A DNA stretch of 64,000 nt from Caballeronia sordidicola (GCF_000729995.1 NZ_JNFG01000007.1:62001-126000), one strand, 5' to 3'; numbered from the stretch's first letter, positions 8,191 through 17,130 are shown. The notes: a model not told the origin generated them from the letters alone. A program made the numbers and translations.

Positions 8191-9114
8191 ATGGACCGGT
8201 TCACCCAGATCGAATTTTTTGTCCTGACGGCGGAGACCGGCAGCCTTTCCAAAGCGGCGGAGAAGCTGAACATGTCGAACGCTGCAGCCAGCCGAACGTT
8301 GAATGCGCTGGAAGAGCGGCTGGGCGCAAGGCTGGTTGAGCGAACCACGCGCCGGCTCTGGCTGACTGATGCCGGGCGCGATTATCACCGGCGCTGCAGC
8401 ACCATTCTGGCCGAGATGGCCGAGGCCGATTCTGCTGCGGGCGACGCCGCGCTGAACCCGCGCGGCACGTTGCGTGTCACGAGTTCCGTCTCGTTCGCCA
8501 TGATGCATATTGCGCCGTGGCTGCCCGAGTTCAGCCTGCAGTATCCGGAACTATCCGTGCAGATCGTGGCGGCCAACCGGTATCCGGATTTCATCGAAGC
8601 GGGTATCGACGTGGCCATTCGCACGCGTGAGTACGAAGGCGATTCCGGCATCACGGTGAGGCGTCTGGCCGAGACGCGACGGGTACTGGCAGCATCGCCC
8701 GGCTATCTGGCGAGGCATGGGCGTCCCAAGACACCCGAGGACCTTGCGGACCACCGCATGCTTGTCTACAACCTTGCACTGGATCCTTACGTGCTGCATC
8801 TGACGCGGGGAGAAGAAAGCCGCGACATCGCCATTACAAGCGCGCTTGATTCGAACGAAGGACAGGTAATTTGTGCAGCGGGATATGCGGGCATGGGCAT
8901 CGTCATTCAGCCGCTGTACATTGTTCACGACGACATTGTTTCCGGCCGTCTGGTGCCCGTTCTCAAAGACTGGCAACTACCCCGCCTCACCATCAATATT
9001 GCTTACCAGAGCAGGCGCCACCAGCCCGCCAAAATTCGAGTCTTCACCCAGGCGCTGATCGACCGTGTCGGGCAACTCGATCTTGCAAGGAAGTGGAGCG
9101 CACTGCCCCCGTGA
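8191..9114 (+). CDS. LysR-family regulator of the hydroxyquinol operon
   Basis: A 307-residue LTTR with HTH segment SLSKAAEKLNMSNAAASRTL at about residues 18-37 and a periplasmic-binding-like effector domain from RGTLRVTSSVSF. It is transcribed divergently from the dioxygenase operon across 132 bp, the classic LTTR arrangement, so maleylacetate or hydroxyquinol are plausible inducers (inference). The start codon is 8-9 bases after an operator-like inverted repeat. Confidence 0.88.
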   Translation: MDRFTQIEFFVLTAETGSLSKAAEKLNMSNAAASRTLNALEERLGARLVERTTRRLWLTDAGRDYHRRCSTILAEMAEADSAAGDAALNPRGTLRVTSSVSFAMMHIAPWLPEFSLQYPELSVQIVAANRYPDFIEAGIDVAIRTREYEGDSGITVRRLAETRRVLAASPGYLARHGRPKTPEDLADHRMLVYNLALDPYVLHLTRGEESRDIAITSALDSNEGQVICAAGYAGMGIVIQPLYIVHDDIVSGRLVPVLKDWQLPRLTINIAYQSRRHQPAKIRVFTQALIDRVGQLDLARKWSALPP

Positions 9115-9156
9115 GCGATCGGAACGCTCCCTTGCAGCGCTTGGGCCTGTAAAAAC

Positions 9157-9459
9157 TTAGGCGCCGATCATCTGTCTGGCGGCGGTTTCAGCCATCGCCA
9201 ATGCGGCGTCAGCATCGCGCATCGGGCGGCCACAGCCACGCCCCGTCACTCGTTCGATTGTCTTGGCGTCACGAACCGTTGTCACACGGATAGCGCCTTT
9301 GAACATTTGGCCGGGAGACGGAAGGACACAAGCCTCAACAGTCATGTTGCCCTTGGTTTGTTTGAAAGCCATAACATCCTCAATAAATTGGTGCGGTCCG
9401 CTTGAAGGAGTTCGCATTAAAATTAAATCGACCAATACTTGGTAATGCTCTTTATCCAT
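9157..9459 (-). CDS. Hypothetical protein, ~100 residues
   Basis: A small soluble protein beginning MDKEHYQVLVDLI. It carries no motif I recognise. An internal stretch, GAIRVTTVRDAKTIERV, looks like a beta-strand followed by a helix. No strong ribosome site is seen for either the ATG or the GTG three bases upstream. It is followed downstream by the converging LysR and preceded by another small gene, with a 52-bp gap, so the two may be co-transcribed. Confidence 0.5.
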   Translation of the reverse strand: MDKEHYQVLVDLILMRTPSSGPHQFIEDVMAFKQTKGNMTVEACVLPSPGQMFKGAIRVTTVRDAKTIERVTGRGCGRPMRDADAALAMAETAARQMIGA

Positions 9460-9511
9460 CACGAGACCGGGAATCGGCCAGGTCCGCTTTTAACATCAGC
9501 ATAAGCAACGC

Positions 9512-9802
9512 TCAGTGAGCCGTGCCGTTGATGGCCAGTCCCGCCGGGCGCGCTTCAAAACGGCATTGAAGATGCTTGGGGTAGTGCACGTCGATCTCGC
9601 GTACCAGACGGTCGATTTCATGCCTGAGTTCATCGGCCCGCTCAACGCCTAGCAGATACCCCGCTTTTACCAGACCTTCGCCGAATTTCTCGACCATCAG
9701 CGCAGCGAGCGCCGGCGTTTCCGCGCCACGTGTCACGTCCTGCGCGCGGTTTCTTGCGTATCGTTGAATTTCTTCGATCAAAGCCCGAACGTCGTCGGTC
9801 AT
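9512..9802 (-). CDS. Hypothetical protein, 96 residues, helical
   Basis: The ATG at 9802 is preceded by GGGAG at a six-base spacing, so the reading frame that stays open for another 55 codons upstream is not needed. The product (MTDDVRALIEEIQRYARNR...) is charged and predicted mostly alpha-helical, with a conserved-looking VEKFGEGLVKAGYLLGV segment. It has no signal peptide or membrane segment. Function unknown. Confidence 0.6.
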   Translation of the reverse strand: MTDDVRALIEEIQRYARNRAQDVTRGAETPALAALMVEKFGEGLVKAGYLLGVERADELRHEIDRLVREIDVHYPKHLQCRFEARPAGLAINGTAH

Positions 9803-10140
9803 AATACTCCCGCTTTTTATAGTGTCGATCTTGCGAAAACCGTACCGTCTTCGGATCGCTTGGTATTGTTGATCTTCCTCGGTAATAGCCGTGTCGAAAA
9901 AGCGCTTACCACCGTAAAGGTTTTGTAAAAACGATGCACGGCACGGCGTGAGCTTTCTTCGGCGCATCGAGTCTCCACGTGGTCCCCGGCGCGCGAGTTG
10001 ATTGGAATGAAATTAGCTTTGATCGTGGATCGACCGTTTATGGTCCATGGCGTCGATTGGTTCGCTATCCTCTATACGTGTCAGGATCATTTCGGTACGT
10101 GAATTCCAGTTGGACTGGAGGAAGTCCCAGTATGTTCTTT

Positions 10141-10818
10141 TCATTTTTCCTGGAACGCCAGAGGGTTGTGACTGCTCAATTGGCCACCTCCGGCATTCAG
10201 AATGACATCGAGCAGCGCCATTGCGTCCATGCCTCCTGGCAGACTACGGACTATGGGGTCGAGACGCCCGTCGATCTGCAATAAGGCAAATCCATGGACA
10301 AGTGCCCAGGCGGTCACTATGCGCGCTGCGCTATCCGTGGGCAGTGCAGCGTCGGGCTCTTGCGACGCCCCGACTGCCGCACGTAGCACCGACGACGCGC
10401 GGCCCATCGCTTCACGCAAGCCTGGTCTATCGAGGTCGAGCCGTTCGCTGCGAAACATCAGCATGAAGAGACCTGGAAACTCGGTCGCGAACTCAACGTA
10501 AGCGTGCCCTTGGGCGGCAAGCTTCGCCTCGGGAGCAGCGGCGGTGGCCGCCGCATTGAGCAGGCGATTCTCGAAGCGTCGGAAACCTACGGCTGCCAGC
10601 TCGCTCAACAGCCCGGTCACATTGTCGAAGTGGTTCTTGGGCGCGGCGTGAGAAGCGCCGGCCTCACGTGCAGCGGCTCGCAGCGAGAGCCCGCCGATGC
10701 CCTCGCGAGCAAGGATGCGCTCGGCTGCTTCGAGCATTGCCTCACGCAACGCGCCATGGTGATACGGACGCTTGGCGGCATCGGTCAATGCTTGTTTGCT
10801 CGTCTTCTTGATGGTCAT
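10141..10818 (-). CDS. TetR-family transcriptional regulator
   Basis: A 225-residue regulator. The HTH domain spans about residues 18-65, with YHHGALREAMLEAAERILA followed by GIGGLSLRAAAREAGASHAA. The C-terminal ligand domain resembles the WHG/TetR_C subgroup (ALVHGFALLQIDGRL). It is divergent from an nnrU-like gene across a 97-bp gap filled with inverted repeats and probably represses both genes. Confidence 0.88.
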   Translation of the reverse strand: MTIKKTSKQALTDAAKRPYHHGALREAMLEAAERILAREGIGGLSLRAAAREAGASHAAPKNHFDNVTGLLSELAAVGFRRFENRLLNAAATAAAPEAKLAAQGHAYVEFATEFPGLFMLMFRSERLDLDRPGLREAMGRASSVLRAAVGASQEPDAALPTDSAARIVTAWALVHGFALLQIDGRLDPIVRSLPGGMDAMALLDVILNAGGGQLSSHNPLAFQEK

Positions 10819-10829
10819 CTGTTTCCGCC

Positions 10830-10904
10830 AATGTTGACGCCGTCAATTTTAACTTGACGAAGTTAAGCACAGCATCTACTTTAAATGTTGCTACCGTCAA
10901 CATT
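10830..10904. promoter_or_regulatory. Cluster of TetR-type operators between tetR and nnrU-like gene
   Basis: Two copies of AATGTTG-N7-CAAnnTT are present: 10830-10850 and 10884-10904, the latter a perfect 7-bp-arm repeat AATGTTG/CAACATT. Between them is TTAACTT-GACG-AAGTTAA (10849-10866), and the left site contains TTGAC-GCC-GTCAA (10834-10846). The array spans the whole promoter gap. Confidence 0.65.
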
Positions 10905-10915
10905 GAATTAAACCG

Positions 10916-11491
10916 ATGACACTCTTCGTTGCAGGTCTCCTGGTCTTCCTCGGCATTCACTCCATCTCCATCGTCGCGCCACGCTGGCGAGATGCACAGG
11001 CCGCGCGCATGGGCGAGTACGGGTGGAAAGGACCGTATGCGCTGGCGTCGATCGTAAGTCTTGTCGCGATGATCTACGGTTACGGCATCGCGCGACAGCT
11101 ACCGGTCATGGTCTACGCGCCGTCGATGGCTCTGCGCCACCTAGCGTTCCTGCTTATGTTGCCGGTGTTTCCTCTGCTGATTGCGGCTTATCTGCCTGGC
11201 CGCATAAAACGCCTGGCCAGGAATCCGATGCTGCTCGCCGTGATTTTATGGGCTGCGTCGCATTTGCTCGCCAACGGTACGCTGAACGATCTGCTGCTGT
11301 TCGGCGCTTTCCTCGTCTGGGCGGTGGCGGACCTGATCTCGGTCAGCCGGCGCCCCAACGTCCGCCCTGTGCCGAGCGCGCCAGCTTCGGCAATCAACGA
11401 TGTGATCGTGGTCGTCGCGGGGTTGGGGCTGTACGCGTTCGTGTTGCTGTGGGCTCATGCGCGCGTGGTCGGAGTATCGCCGCTCGGCTGA
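10916..11491 (+). CDS. NnrU family inner-membrane protein
   Basis: A 191-residue protein with about six hydrophobic segments. The motifs GIHSISIVAPRWRDA, RHLAFLLMLPVFPLL and ASHLLANGTLNDLLLFG (His and Asn within membrane segments) are typical of the NnrU family, whose founding members are linked to nitrate/nitric oxide metabolism. Here no denitrification genes are visible nearby, and control by the divergent TetR suggests another trigger. No clear Shine-Dalgarno precedes the ATG. Confidence 0.82.
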   Translation: MTLFVAGLLVFLGIHSISIVAPRWRDAQAARMGEYGWKGPYALASIVSLVAMIYGYGIARQLPVMVYAPSMALRHLAFLLMLPVFPLLIAAYLPGRIKRLARNPMLLAVILWAASHLLANGTLNDLLLFGAFLVWAVADLISVSRRPNVRPVPSAPASAINDVIVVVAGLGLYAFVLLWAHARVVGVSPLG

Positions 11492-11627
11492 ATGCGGCAG
11501 CTTTCAAAAGCCACGACTCATAACGCATCTGACGCTCGCTTAAAGGACCTGATCTGACCAGTGCGCAGCGGGAAAGCGTTAAATCGGTCACCTCTTTCAC
11601 TCGGCCGCCGAACAGTTCGATGTGACG

Positions 11628-11663
11628 TTGACGCAATCACAATCTCTGACTAAAGTCAGAGAT
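11628..11663 (+). promoter_or_regulatory. Promoter and palindromic operator abutting the MarR-GNAT start codon
   Basis: A 22-bp inverted repeat (11642-11663, arms ATCTCTGACT and AGTCAGAGAT around AA) ends on the base before ATG. TTGACG at 11628-11633 and TAAAGT at 11651-11656, with 17 bp between them, form a good sigma-70 promoter whose start would fall at about the ATG itself. A leaderless, autorepressed transcript is implied. Confidence 0.65.
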
Positions 11664-12548
11664 ATGAACGCATCCGACATTCGCCAGGTTCGTAGCTTTA
11701 ACCGCATAGTCGCCGAGGGCATCGGCGCTATCGATGACCGCTTCCTCGGGCGCGGCCGCCCAATGAGCGAGTCGCGCCTCCTCTGGGAGATCGGCGTTGA
11801 CGGCGCTGATCTTCGTACTCTTCGCGCTCGTCTTAGCCTCGATTCGGGGTATCTCAGCCGTACGCTCGTTTCTCTTGAACGGCAGGGACTTGTCGTCGTC
11901 CAGACGCAATCGGACGATCGCAGAGTGCGCCGGGCTTGCCTGACAAAGGCTGGCCTCGATGAAAGAACTGAACTTGAACGGCTATCCGACGTGATCGCTA
12001 CTCACGTGCTCGAGTCGCTAAGCGATGAGCAGCGTCGCAGGCTTATCACGGCAATGGGTGAAGTGGAGCGCTTGCTACAGCCATCGCTGATGCGCTTCGC
12101 CATTGAGGATCCGAATAGCGATGACGCGCGATGGTGCTTTAAGCAGTATTTCGCCGAACTCAACGAGCGCTTCGAATCAGGATTCGACCCGGCGTTCAGT
12201 CTGTCAGCGGATAGCCGCGAACTGACGGCTCCGGAGGGAGCGTTGATCGTGGCGAGACTCCGCGGCAACCCGATAGGATGCGTCGCACTCAAGTTTCACA
12301 AGAAGTCACCGGCCGAGCTCAAGAGGATGTGGGTGAGCGCGTCCGCTCGCGGCCTGGGTCTGGGCCGGCGGTTGATTGACGAGGCGGAGAAACATGCCCG
12401 GCAGAACGGGGCGCGTGTAATTCACCTGGAGACAAATCGAACATTACACGAAGCGATCGCGCTCTATCGGCAATCCGGATACGTTGAAGTCGATGCGTTC
12501 AACACTGAGCCATACGCCCACCACTGGTTCGAAAAGAAGTTGCCCTGA
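11664..12548 (+). CDS. MarR-GNAT fusion: winged-helix regulator plus acetyltransferase
   Basis: A 294-residue two-domain protein. Residues ~1-140 form a MarR winged helix (SESRLLWEIGVDGADLRTLR, then SGYLSRTLVSLERQGLV). Residues ~145-294 form a GNAT N-acetyltransferase with acetyl-CoA loop ARGLGLGRRLIDEAE and the closing strand LYRQSGYVEV. I chose the ATG at 11664; a GTG 42 bases upstream is less likely because the palindrome and promoter occupy that stretch. The acetylated substrate and the ligand sensed are unknown. It stands alone between unrelated genes. Confidence 0.85.
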   Translation: MNASDIRQVRSFNRIVAEGIGAIDDRFLGRGRPMSESRLLWEIGVDGADLRTLRARLSLDSGYLSRTLVSLERQGLVVVQTQSDDRRVRRACLTKAGLDERTELERLSDVIATHVLESLSDEQRRRLITAMGEVERLLQPSLMRFAIEDPNSDDARWCFKQYFAELNERFESGFDPAFSLSADSRELTAPEGALIVARLRGNPIGCVALKFHKKSPAELKRMWVSASARGLGLGRRLIDEAEKHARQNGARVIHLETNRTLHEAIALYRQSGYVEVDAFNTEPYAHHWFEKKLP

Positions 12549-12648
12549 CTTGACCGCTTCCTGGCCTCGAAGTCCAGCAAGGCGCCCGAAAGACCGACGA
12601 TTTCTCGCACTACTTTCGATAGCGATCCCAGGACATCCTGGTTTAGCC

Positions 12649-13884
12649 TCACGAAGCGGATCCTCCAATACCCGGGTGCAAGCCTGAATCCGAAGACACG
12701 CGGCAGGCGTGCCGGAGGCTCGAGCCGAAGCCCAGCCACAGCGCGAGGGAGCCCGTGGAAAGAGCACCCAACGCGATGAAGGCCGTCGAAAAGCCGAAGT
12801 GATGCGCGAGCATGCCGCCTAACGCGGGACTAAGCGCGGCGCCTGCCGCCTGGACCGTCATGACCGCCCCCTGGCCTGCGTTCACGCGGCCCGTGCCGTT
12901 GAGCAGACGTACCACGAGTGCTGGCACTGCGACGCTTTGCAGCCCGGCGCCGATGCCATCGAGAGTCTGGACTGGCCATACGCCCCACGCGTGGATCACG
13001 CTTGCCGCAACAAGCCCACGCACGGGCAGCGCCACGAACGTGATCAGGATCACCCACCAGTAGCCGCGCCACTGGATCAGACGGTTAGCGAAGAATGAGG
13101 CGATCACCATCACGAGTTGCGCGACGACAATGGTCGCGGCCGTGAATGCGCTCGGGTCGCCCTGATGCGCGGCGACGACAGCCAGCCCATAGAGCGGCAG
13201 CATCGCCGCATTGCCGAGGTGGAAGAGTCCCAGCGCAAGCGCGAGCAGCAGGAGCGGCCGGCAGCCGAGCAGAATGCGTAGGCCGCTCTGCGGTTCCGAT
13301 GACCCCGTGCGTTCAAGTCCACGCGCATGATCATGGTCGATAGCGCCGGCCGGAATCAGCAGCGCCGCGAGCACCGATAACGCGCCGAACACCGCGCTCA
13401 ACGCGAACACCGCGCCGAAGCCAAAGCGCCATCCAAGCCATCCCGACAGCGCTGCCGCAACAACATTGCCCGCATGATTGGCGACCTGATTGCGGCCGAA
13501 CTGCCGGTCGAATCCGCGCTGGCGCACGATGCCGAGCGTGATGCCGGCGAGTGCGGGACCGATTGCGGCGCCGGTGATAGCGGTTGCCACTTGCGATGCC
13601 GCTACGGTCCAGTAACCGTGCGCGATCCATGGGAGCAAGGCCGCGAGTACGGTCATGGAGCCGGCCACGACGACTACCGCCCGCTTGCTGCGGGTGGCAT
13701 CGACGAGTGCGCCGGCGGGCGTCGTCGCGAGCATGCCCGCGAGTCCCCCGATGCTCATCACGGCGCCGATCGCGTCCGCGCCCCAGCCGCGTGACTGGAG
13801 AAACACGCCGAGAAACGGGCCGATGCCAGCCTGCACGTCGGCGATAAAGAAGTTGAGCGCCTCCAGCGGTCGAGTGGCTTTCAC
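12649..13884 (-). CDS. MFS transporter
   Basis: A 411-residue, 12-segment major facilitator protein beginning near the membrane (NFFIADVQAGIGPFLGVFL). The start is most likely the GTG at 13884, because GGAGG lies eight bases upstream of it; a GTG nine bases earlier overlaps that site. The segment AGITLGIVRQRGFDRQFGRNQ lies in the central half. Similar proteins are annotated as efflux carriers of unknown substrate. It has no operon partner. Confidence 0.8.
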   Translation of the reverse strand: MKATRPLEALNFFIADVQAGIGPFLGVFLQSRGWGADAIGAVMSIGGLAGMLATTPAGALVDATRSKRAVVVVAGSMTVLAALLPWIAHGYWTVAASQVATAITGAAIGPALAGITLGIVRQRGFDRQFGRNQVANHAGNVVAAALSGWLGWRFGFGAVFALSAVFGALSVLAALLIPAGAIDHDHARGLERTGSSEPQSGLRILLGCRPLLLLALALGLFHLGNAAMLPLYGLAVVAAHQGDPSAFTAATIVVAQLVMVIASFFANRLIQWRGYWWVILITFVALPVRGLVAASVIHAWGVWPVQTLDGIGAGLQSVAVPALVVRLLNGTGRVNAGQGAVMTVQAAGAALSPALGGMLAHHFGFSTAFIALGALSTGSLALWLGFGSSLRHACRVSSDSGLHPGIGGSAS

Positions 13885-14095
13885 GTCCGTCACCTCCGAC
13901 CGTTCTGGTTCGGCCCGGGCTGCGAGCCGAGCGGGCCGGTAACATGCAGGTTAGCGAAATGAATCCATGTCAGCATGATGTCGATGGCTCGCGAAGTTGC
14001 CGGCAAAGTCGGCTGAGCGCTACCTTTTGCAAGCCGCATGCCATCGGCGCAGAGCTTGTGGGAGGAGCACCGGGGCGGCGTCCGCGACCACCGCC

Positions 14096-14132
14096 GTCGC
14101 TTTGCTGGACACCATGCGTCCATTAACTGGAC
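14096..14132 (+). promoter_or_regulatory. Paired upstream activator sites before the kinase gene
   Basis: GTCGCTTTGCTGGAC (14096-14110) and GTCCATTAACTGGAC (14118-14132) share GTCNN-N5-TGGAC and start exactly 22 bp apart, two helical turns. The same arrangement recurs at 17094-17130. Confidence 0.65.
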
Positions 14133-14182
14133 AGCCGGCAGCGCACGTGATCAATCAGGCTGAATTGACGCTTGGCATCCCC

Positions 14183-14198
14183 GGGCGAGGAACTTGCT
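14183..14198 (+). promoter_or_regulatory. Candidate sigma-54 promoter of the kinase/regulator operon
   Basis: GGGCGAGGAACTTGCT has GG-N10-GC spacing and a consensus TTGCT -12 element, but a weak -24 element. It lies 88 bp from the start of the first activator site. The ATG is 48 bp further on. Confidence 0.5.
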
Positions 14199-14245
14199 TC
14201 ACCTTCTATCCCTTCGCTCATGTGCCATTGGCCTGACCGCATCCT

Positions 14246-15739
14246 ATGCACTCAGCCTCACGCCGCCTCTCATTCGCCAGCACCCTCGCCCTGTTCTGGG
14301 TGCTGGTCGCCGTCATGTGCGCGGTGCTCATCGGTCTTGTCTGGTTCATGGGGGGAGCGAACGTGGGAAGGCAGGTCGGCCTCACGCGGCAAACTGCCCT
14401 GAGCGCGTGCGAAACCGTAGCGTCACGCTACGATCTCTCCACTGATCGCACAGTGGGAAGCCCGCAGCCGAATACCGATCTGATGCACGCCATCCTCGAT
14501 GTCGTGCTCGCGCAGATGCAGGGCGTCGAAGGCGGTTTCTGGAGCAATACGAACCTCGCTCGGGGGACGCTCGACGCCTACGCGTATCCGACCTATCAGG
14601 GCAGTGGCATCAAGCGCGATATCCCCGAAGCCGAGACGCCGCTGATCTTGCGGACGCTGCGTGAAGCTGCCGCACTTCATGCGAGCGCGTCGGAGTTCGT
14701 GGAAGGCCAGGACGACGCCGTGGTGGTCGCCGCCTGCCCGGTCCCTCATCGCGACATGCTGTTCGCGTGGACCCTCACACGCGCGCATCCACCGCTTGGA
14801 CCTTACGGCAAGACGCTCGTGTCCGTGCTCGCAGTGCTGCTGGCAACGATCGTCCTGATCGCGATTGCGCTCGGCATCCTGCTGCGACGCTGGCGCGCGA
14901 ACCTTGCCCGCATCGAGACGAGCCTGACCATGCGCGAGCCGCACGGCGATGCCTTCGTACCGTTGGCGTCCACTGGCGAACCGGATCTCGACAAGATTGT
15001 CGGCGCGTTCAACGCCTACGGCGAACACACTGCCGCGCTGCAACGGCAGGCCGTCGACCTGAACGCGCGGCTCGCAGGGGCCGAACGTTTCGCCGCGCTC
15101 GGACGGCTCGCCGCCCAGGTCGCGCACGAGATCCGCAACCCGATAGGCGCGATGCGGCTGAAGGCGGAAAATGCATTGGCCGGCGACGCGGAGCGCAGGC
15201 ACCACGCGCTCGTGGCCATACTCGCGCAGATCCAGCGTGTCGAGGGCCAGTTGACAGGCCTGCTCGCGTTGACGCAGCCGGTGCGCATCGAGGCGCATCC
15301 GGTGAAGCTGGACGCATTGCTGGCAGAACGTGTGGAACTCCATCGTGATGCGGCGGTGCGCGCCGAGGTCTCGCTCTCGCTTGCGGATGACTCCGATACG
15401 AACGACCCGGCTTGCCTGGACGCGGAGCAGATCGCGCGTGCTATCGACAACCTCGTGCTGAACGCCGTGCGTCACACGCCCGCGGGCGGACATGTGACGT
15501 TGCTGGCGCGGCGCTCCCGGGACATGCTTCGCATTGAAGTCGCTGACGACGGCCCGGGCGTGCCGGCAGGCGATCGCGAGCGCATCTTCGAACCCTTCGT
15601 CACCGGCCATCCGGCAGGTTCCGGGCTCGGTCTGGCCGTAGTGCGGGAGATCGCGGCCGCCCATGGCGGCCGGGCCTTCCTCGACGCTCGTAATCATGGC
15701 GCATGTTTTGTCATCGAGATCCCATGGCGCACATCCTGA
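14246..15739 (+). CDS. Membrane sensor histidine kinase of a sigma-54 two-component system
   Basis: A 497-residue kinase. A membrane segment at ~10-35 and another at ~190-215 (VSVLAVLLATIVLIAIALGIL) enclose a ~155-residue periplasmic sensor domain. The HisKA box is AAQVAHEIRNPIGAM, and the ATPase domain has the N box DNLVLNAVRHTP, G1 DDGPGVPAGD and G2 GSGLGLAVV. The gene overlaps the response regulator start by 16 bp. Candidate activator sites and a -24/-12 promoter upstream suggest that the system activates its own expression. The signal sensed is unknown. Confidence 0.9.
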   Translation: MHSASRRLSFASTLALFWVLVAVMCAVLIGLVWFMGGANVGRQVGLTRQTALSACETVASRYDLSTDRTVGSPQPNTDLMHAILDVVLAQMQGVEGGFWSNTNLARGTLDAYAYPTYQGSGIKRDIPEAETPLILRTLREAAALHASASEFVEGQDDAVVVAACPVPHRDMLFAWTLTRAHPPLGPYGKTLVSVLAVLLATIVLIAIALGILLRRWRANLARIETSLTMREPHGDAFVPLASTGEPDLDKIVGAFNAYGEHTAALQRQAVDLNARLAGAERFAALGRLAAQVAHEIRNPIGAMRLKAENALAGDAERRHHALVAILAQIQRVEGQLTGLLALTQPVRIEAHPVKLDALLAERVELHRDAAVRAEVSLSLADDSDTNDPACLDAEQIARAIDNLVLNAVRHTPAGGHVTLLARRSRDMLRIEVADDGPGVPAGDRERIFEPFVTGHPAGSGLGLAVVREIAAAHGGRAFLDARNHGACFVIEIPWRTS

Positions 15740-17091
15740 TTGTCGACGACGACGATGCCTTTCGTGAGAGTCTCGCCGAGACTCTCACGGACCTCGGCCA
15801 TCGGATCACTGAATCCGGCACGGGCCGCGAGGCGCTCGCGTTGCTCGAAGGCCTGCAACGTTTCGATTGCGTGTTCCTCGACTTCCGTTTGCCCGATATG
15901 AACGGCATCGAAGTGCTCGAACGGCTGCGCACGATACCGGCGCATAAGGCATTATCCGTAGTTATCCTGACTGCATTCGCGACCAGCGACAACACCATCC
16001 ACGCCATGCGCCTCGGCGCGTTCGAGCACCTGACGAAGCCGGTCGGACGTGAAACGATCGTCGCACTGATGGACAGGATCGGCGCTTCGGGCCGGCCGCA
16101 GGACGCGCGGCCCGAAGCGGGCGTGAAGCCCGTGGAGCCTGTGGACAGCATTCCCAGGTTGATCGGCAAGAGCGAGTCGCTACGTGAAGTACAGAAGCAG
16201 ATAGGCCGCGCGGCCGCGAGCGATTCAACGGTCCTCCTCACGGGCGAAACCGGCACCGGCAAGGAAGTGGCCGCCCGCGTGCTGCACGATGTATCGCTGC
16301 GCAAACGCGGGCCTTTCGTCGCGATCAACTGCGCAGCCATTCCTGCCGAACTGATCGAGAGCGAGCTGTTCGGTCACGTGAAGGGCGCGTTCACGGGCGC
16401 GGTTGCGGATCGGCCGGGACGTTTTGCGCAGGCGAATGGCGGCACGCTCTTCCTCGATGAAATCGGCGACCTGCCACTTAACATGCAGGCGAAGCTGTTG
16501 CGCGCGATCCAGGAGCGCGTGGTGACGCCGCTCGGCGGCGAACGAAACGTGTCGATCGATGTGCGGATCATCGCGGCGACGCATCGCGAGTTGAGTGCCG
16601 AGGTGACGGCGCGCACGTTTCGCGAGGACCTGTTCTATCGGCTCAATGTGATTCCGATCCACCTTCCACCGCTGCGCGAACGTCCTGCCGATATCCCGCA
16701 GCTCGCCACGCATTTCCTTGCACTCGCGGCGGCGCGTGGAGCACCGGCGCGTTCGCTAAGTCCGGCCGCCGAAGCGTGCCTGCTCGCCTACCCATGGCCT
16801 GGCAATGTGCGCGAACTGAAGAACGCGATGGAACGAGTAACGGCGCTTGCGCGCGGCCCGCTCGTCACCGATGACGATCTTGTTTTCCTGATGGCCGCTC
16901 CTGCGGCGCAGGTCGGAATCGCCGATGCCCTGCTCGACCTGCCATTGCCGGAAGCGATCGAACGGCTGGAGCGTGCGTCTATCGAACGGGCATTGCGAGC
17001 GAGCTCGGGCAACCGCGCCGAAACCGCTCGCAGGCTCGGGATCAGCCGCCAGTCGCTCTACACGAAACTGGCCGCGTACAAGCTCGGCTAA
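15724..17091 (+). CDS. Sigma-54-dependent response regulator (NtrC family)
   Basis: A 455-residue activator. The receiver domain has the acidic pocket DDDD at residues 8-11 and phospho-acceptor Asp53 (VFLDFRLPD). The AAA+ domain has Walker A GETGTGKE, the sigma-54 contact loop GAFTGA and the arginine-rich FREDLFYRLNVIPI segment. The C-terminal Fis-type HTH is NRAETARRLGISRQSLYTKL. I start at the ATG giving MAHILIVDD; seven upstream codons lie inside the kinase gene. The paired sites at 14096-14132 and 17094-17130 are its likely targets. Confidence 0.93.
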   Translation: MAHILIVDDDDAFRESLAETLTDLGHRITESGTGREALALLEGLQRFDCVFLDFRLPDMNGIEVLERLRTIPAHKALSVVILTAFATSDNTIHAMRLGAFEHLTKPVGRETIVALMDRIGASGRPQDARPEAGVKPVEPVDSIPRLIGKSESLREVQKQIGRAAASDSTVLLTGETGTGKEVAARVLHDVSLRKRGPFVAINCAAIPAELIESELFGHVKGAFTGAVADRPGRFAQANGGTLFLDEIGDLPLNMQAKLLRAIQERVVTPLGGERNVSIDVRIIAATHRELSAEVTARTFREDLFYRLNVIPIHLPPLRERPADIPQLATHFLALAAARGAPARSLSPAAEACLLAYPWPGNVRELKNAMERVTALARGPLVTDDDLVFLMAAPAAQVGIADALLDLPLPEAIERLERASIERALRASSGNRAETARRLGISRQSLYTKLAAYKLG

Positions 17092-17093
17092 GT

Positions 17094-17130
17094 GTCCAGT
17101 TGCTTGACGCGTGCTGTCAGTCGCGTGGAC
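17094..17130 (+). promoter_or_regulatory. Paired upstream activator sites before the repeat-protein operon
   Basis: GTCCAGTTGCTTGAC (17094-17108) and GTCAGTCGCGTGGAC (17116-17130) start 22 bp apart, with the same GTC...GAC half-sites and 5-bp spacers as the pair at 14096-14132. They begin three bases after the regulator's stop codon. Confidence 0.7.

Noticed and set aside
14423..15697. 424-codon open frame on the minus strand
   Set aside because: It is antisense to the sensor kinase gene, whose motifs are all intact on the plus strand.
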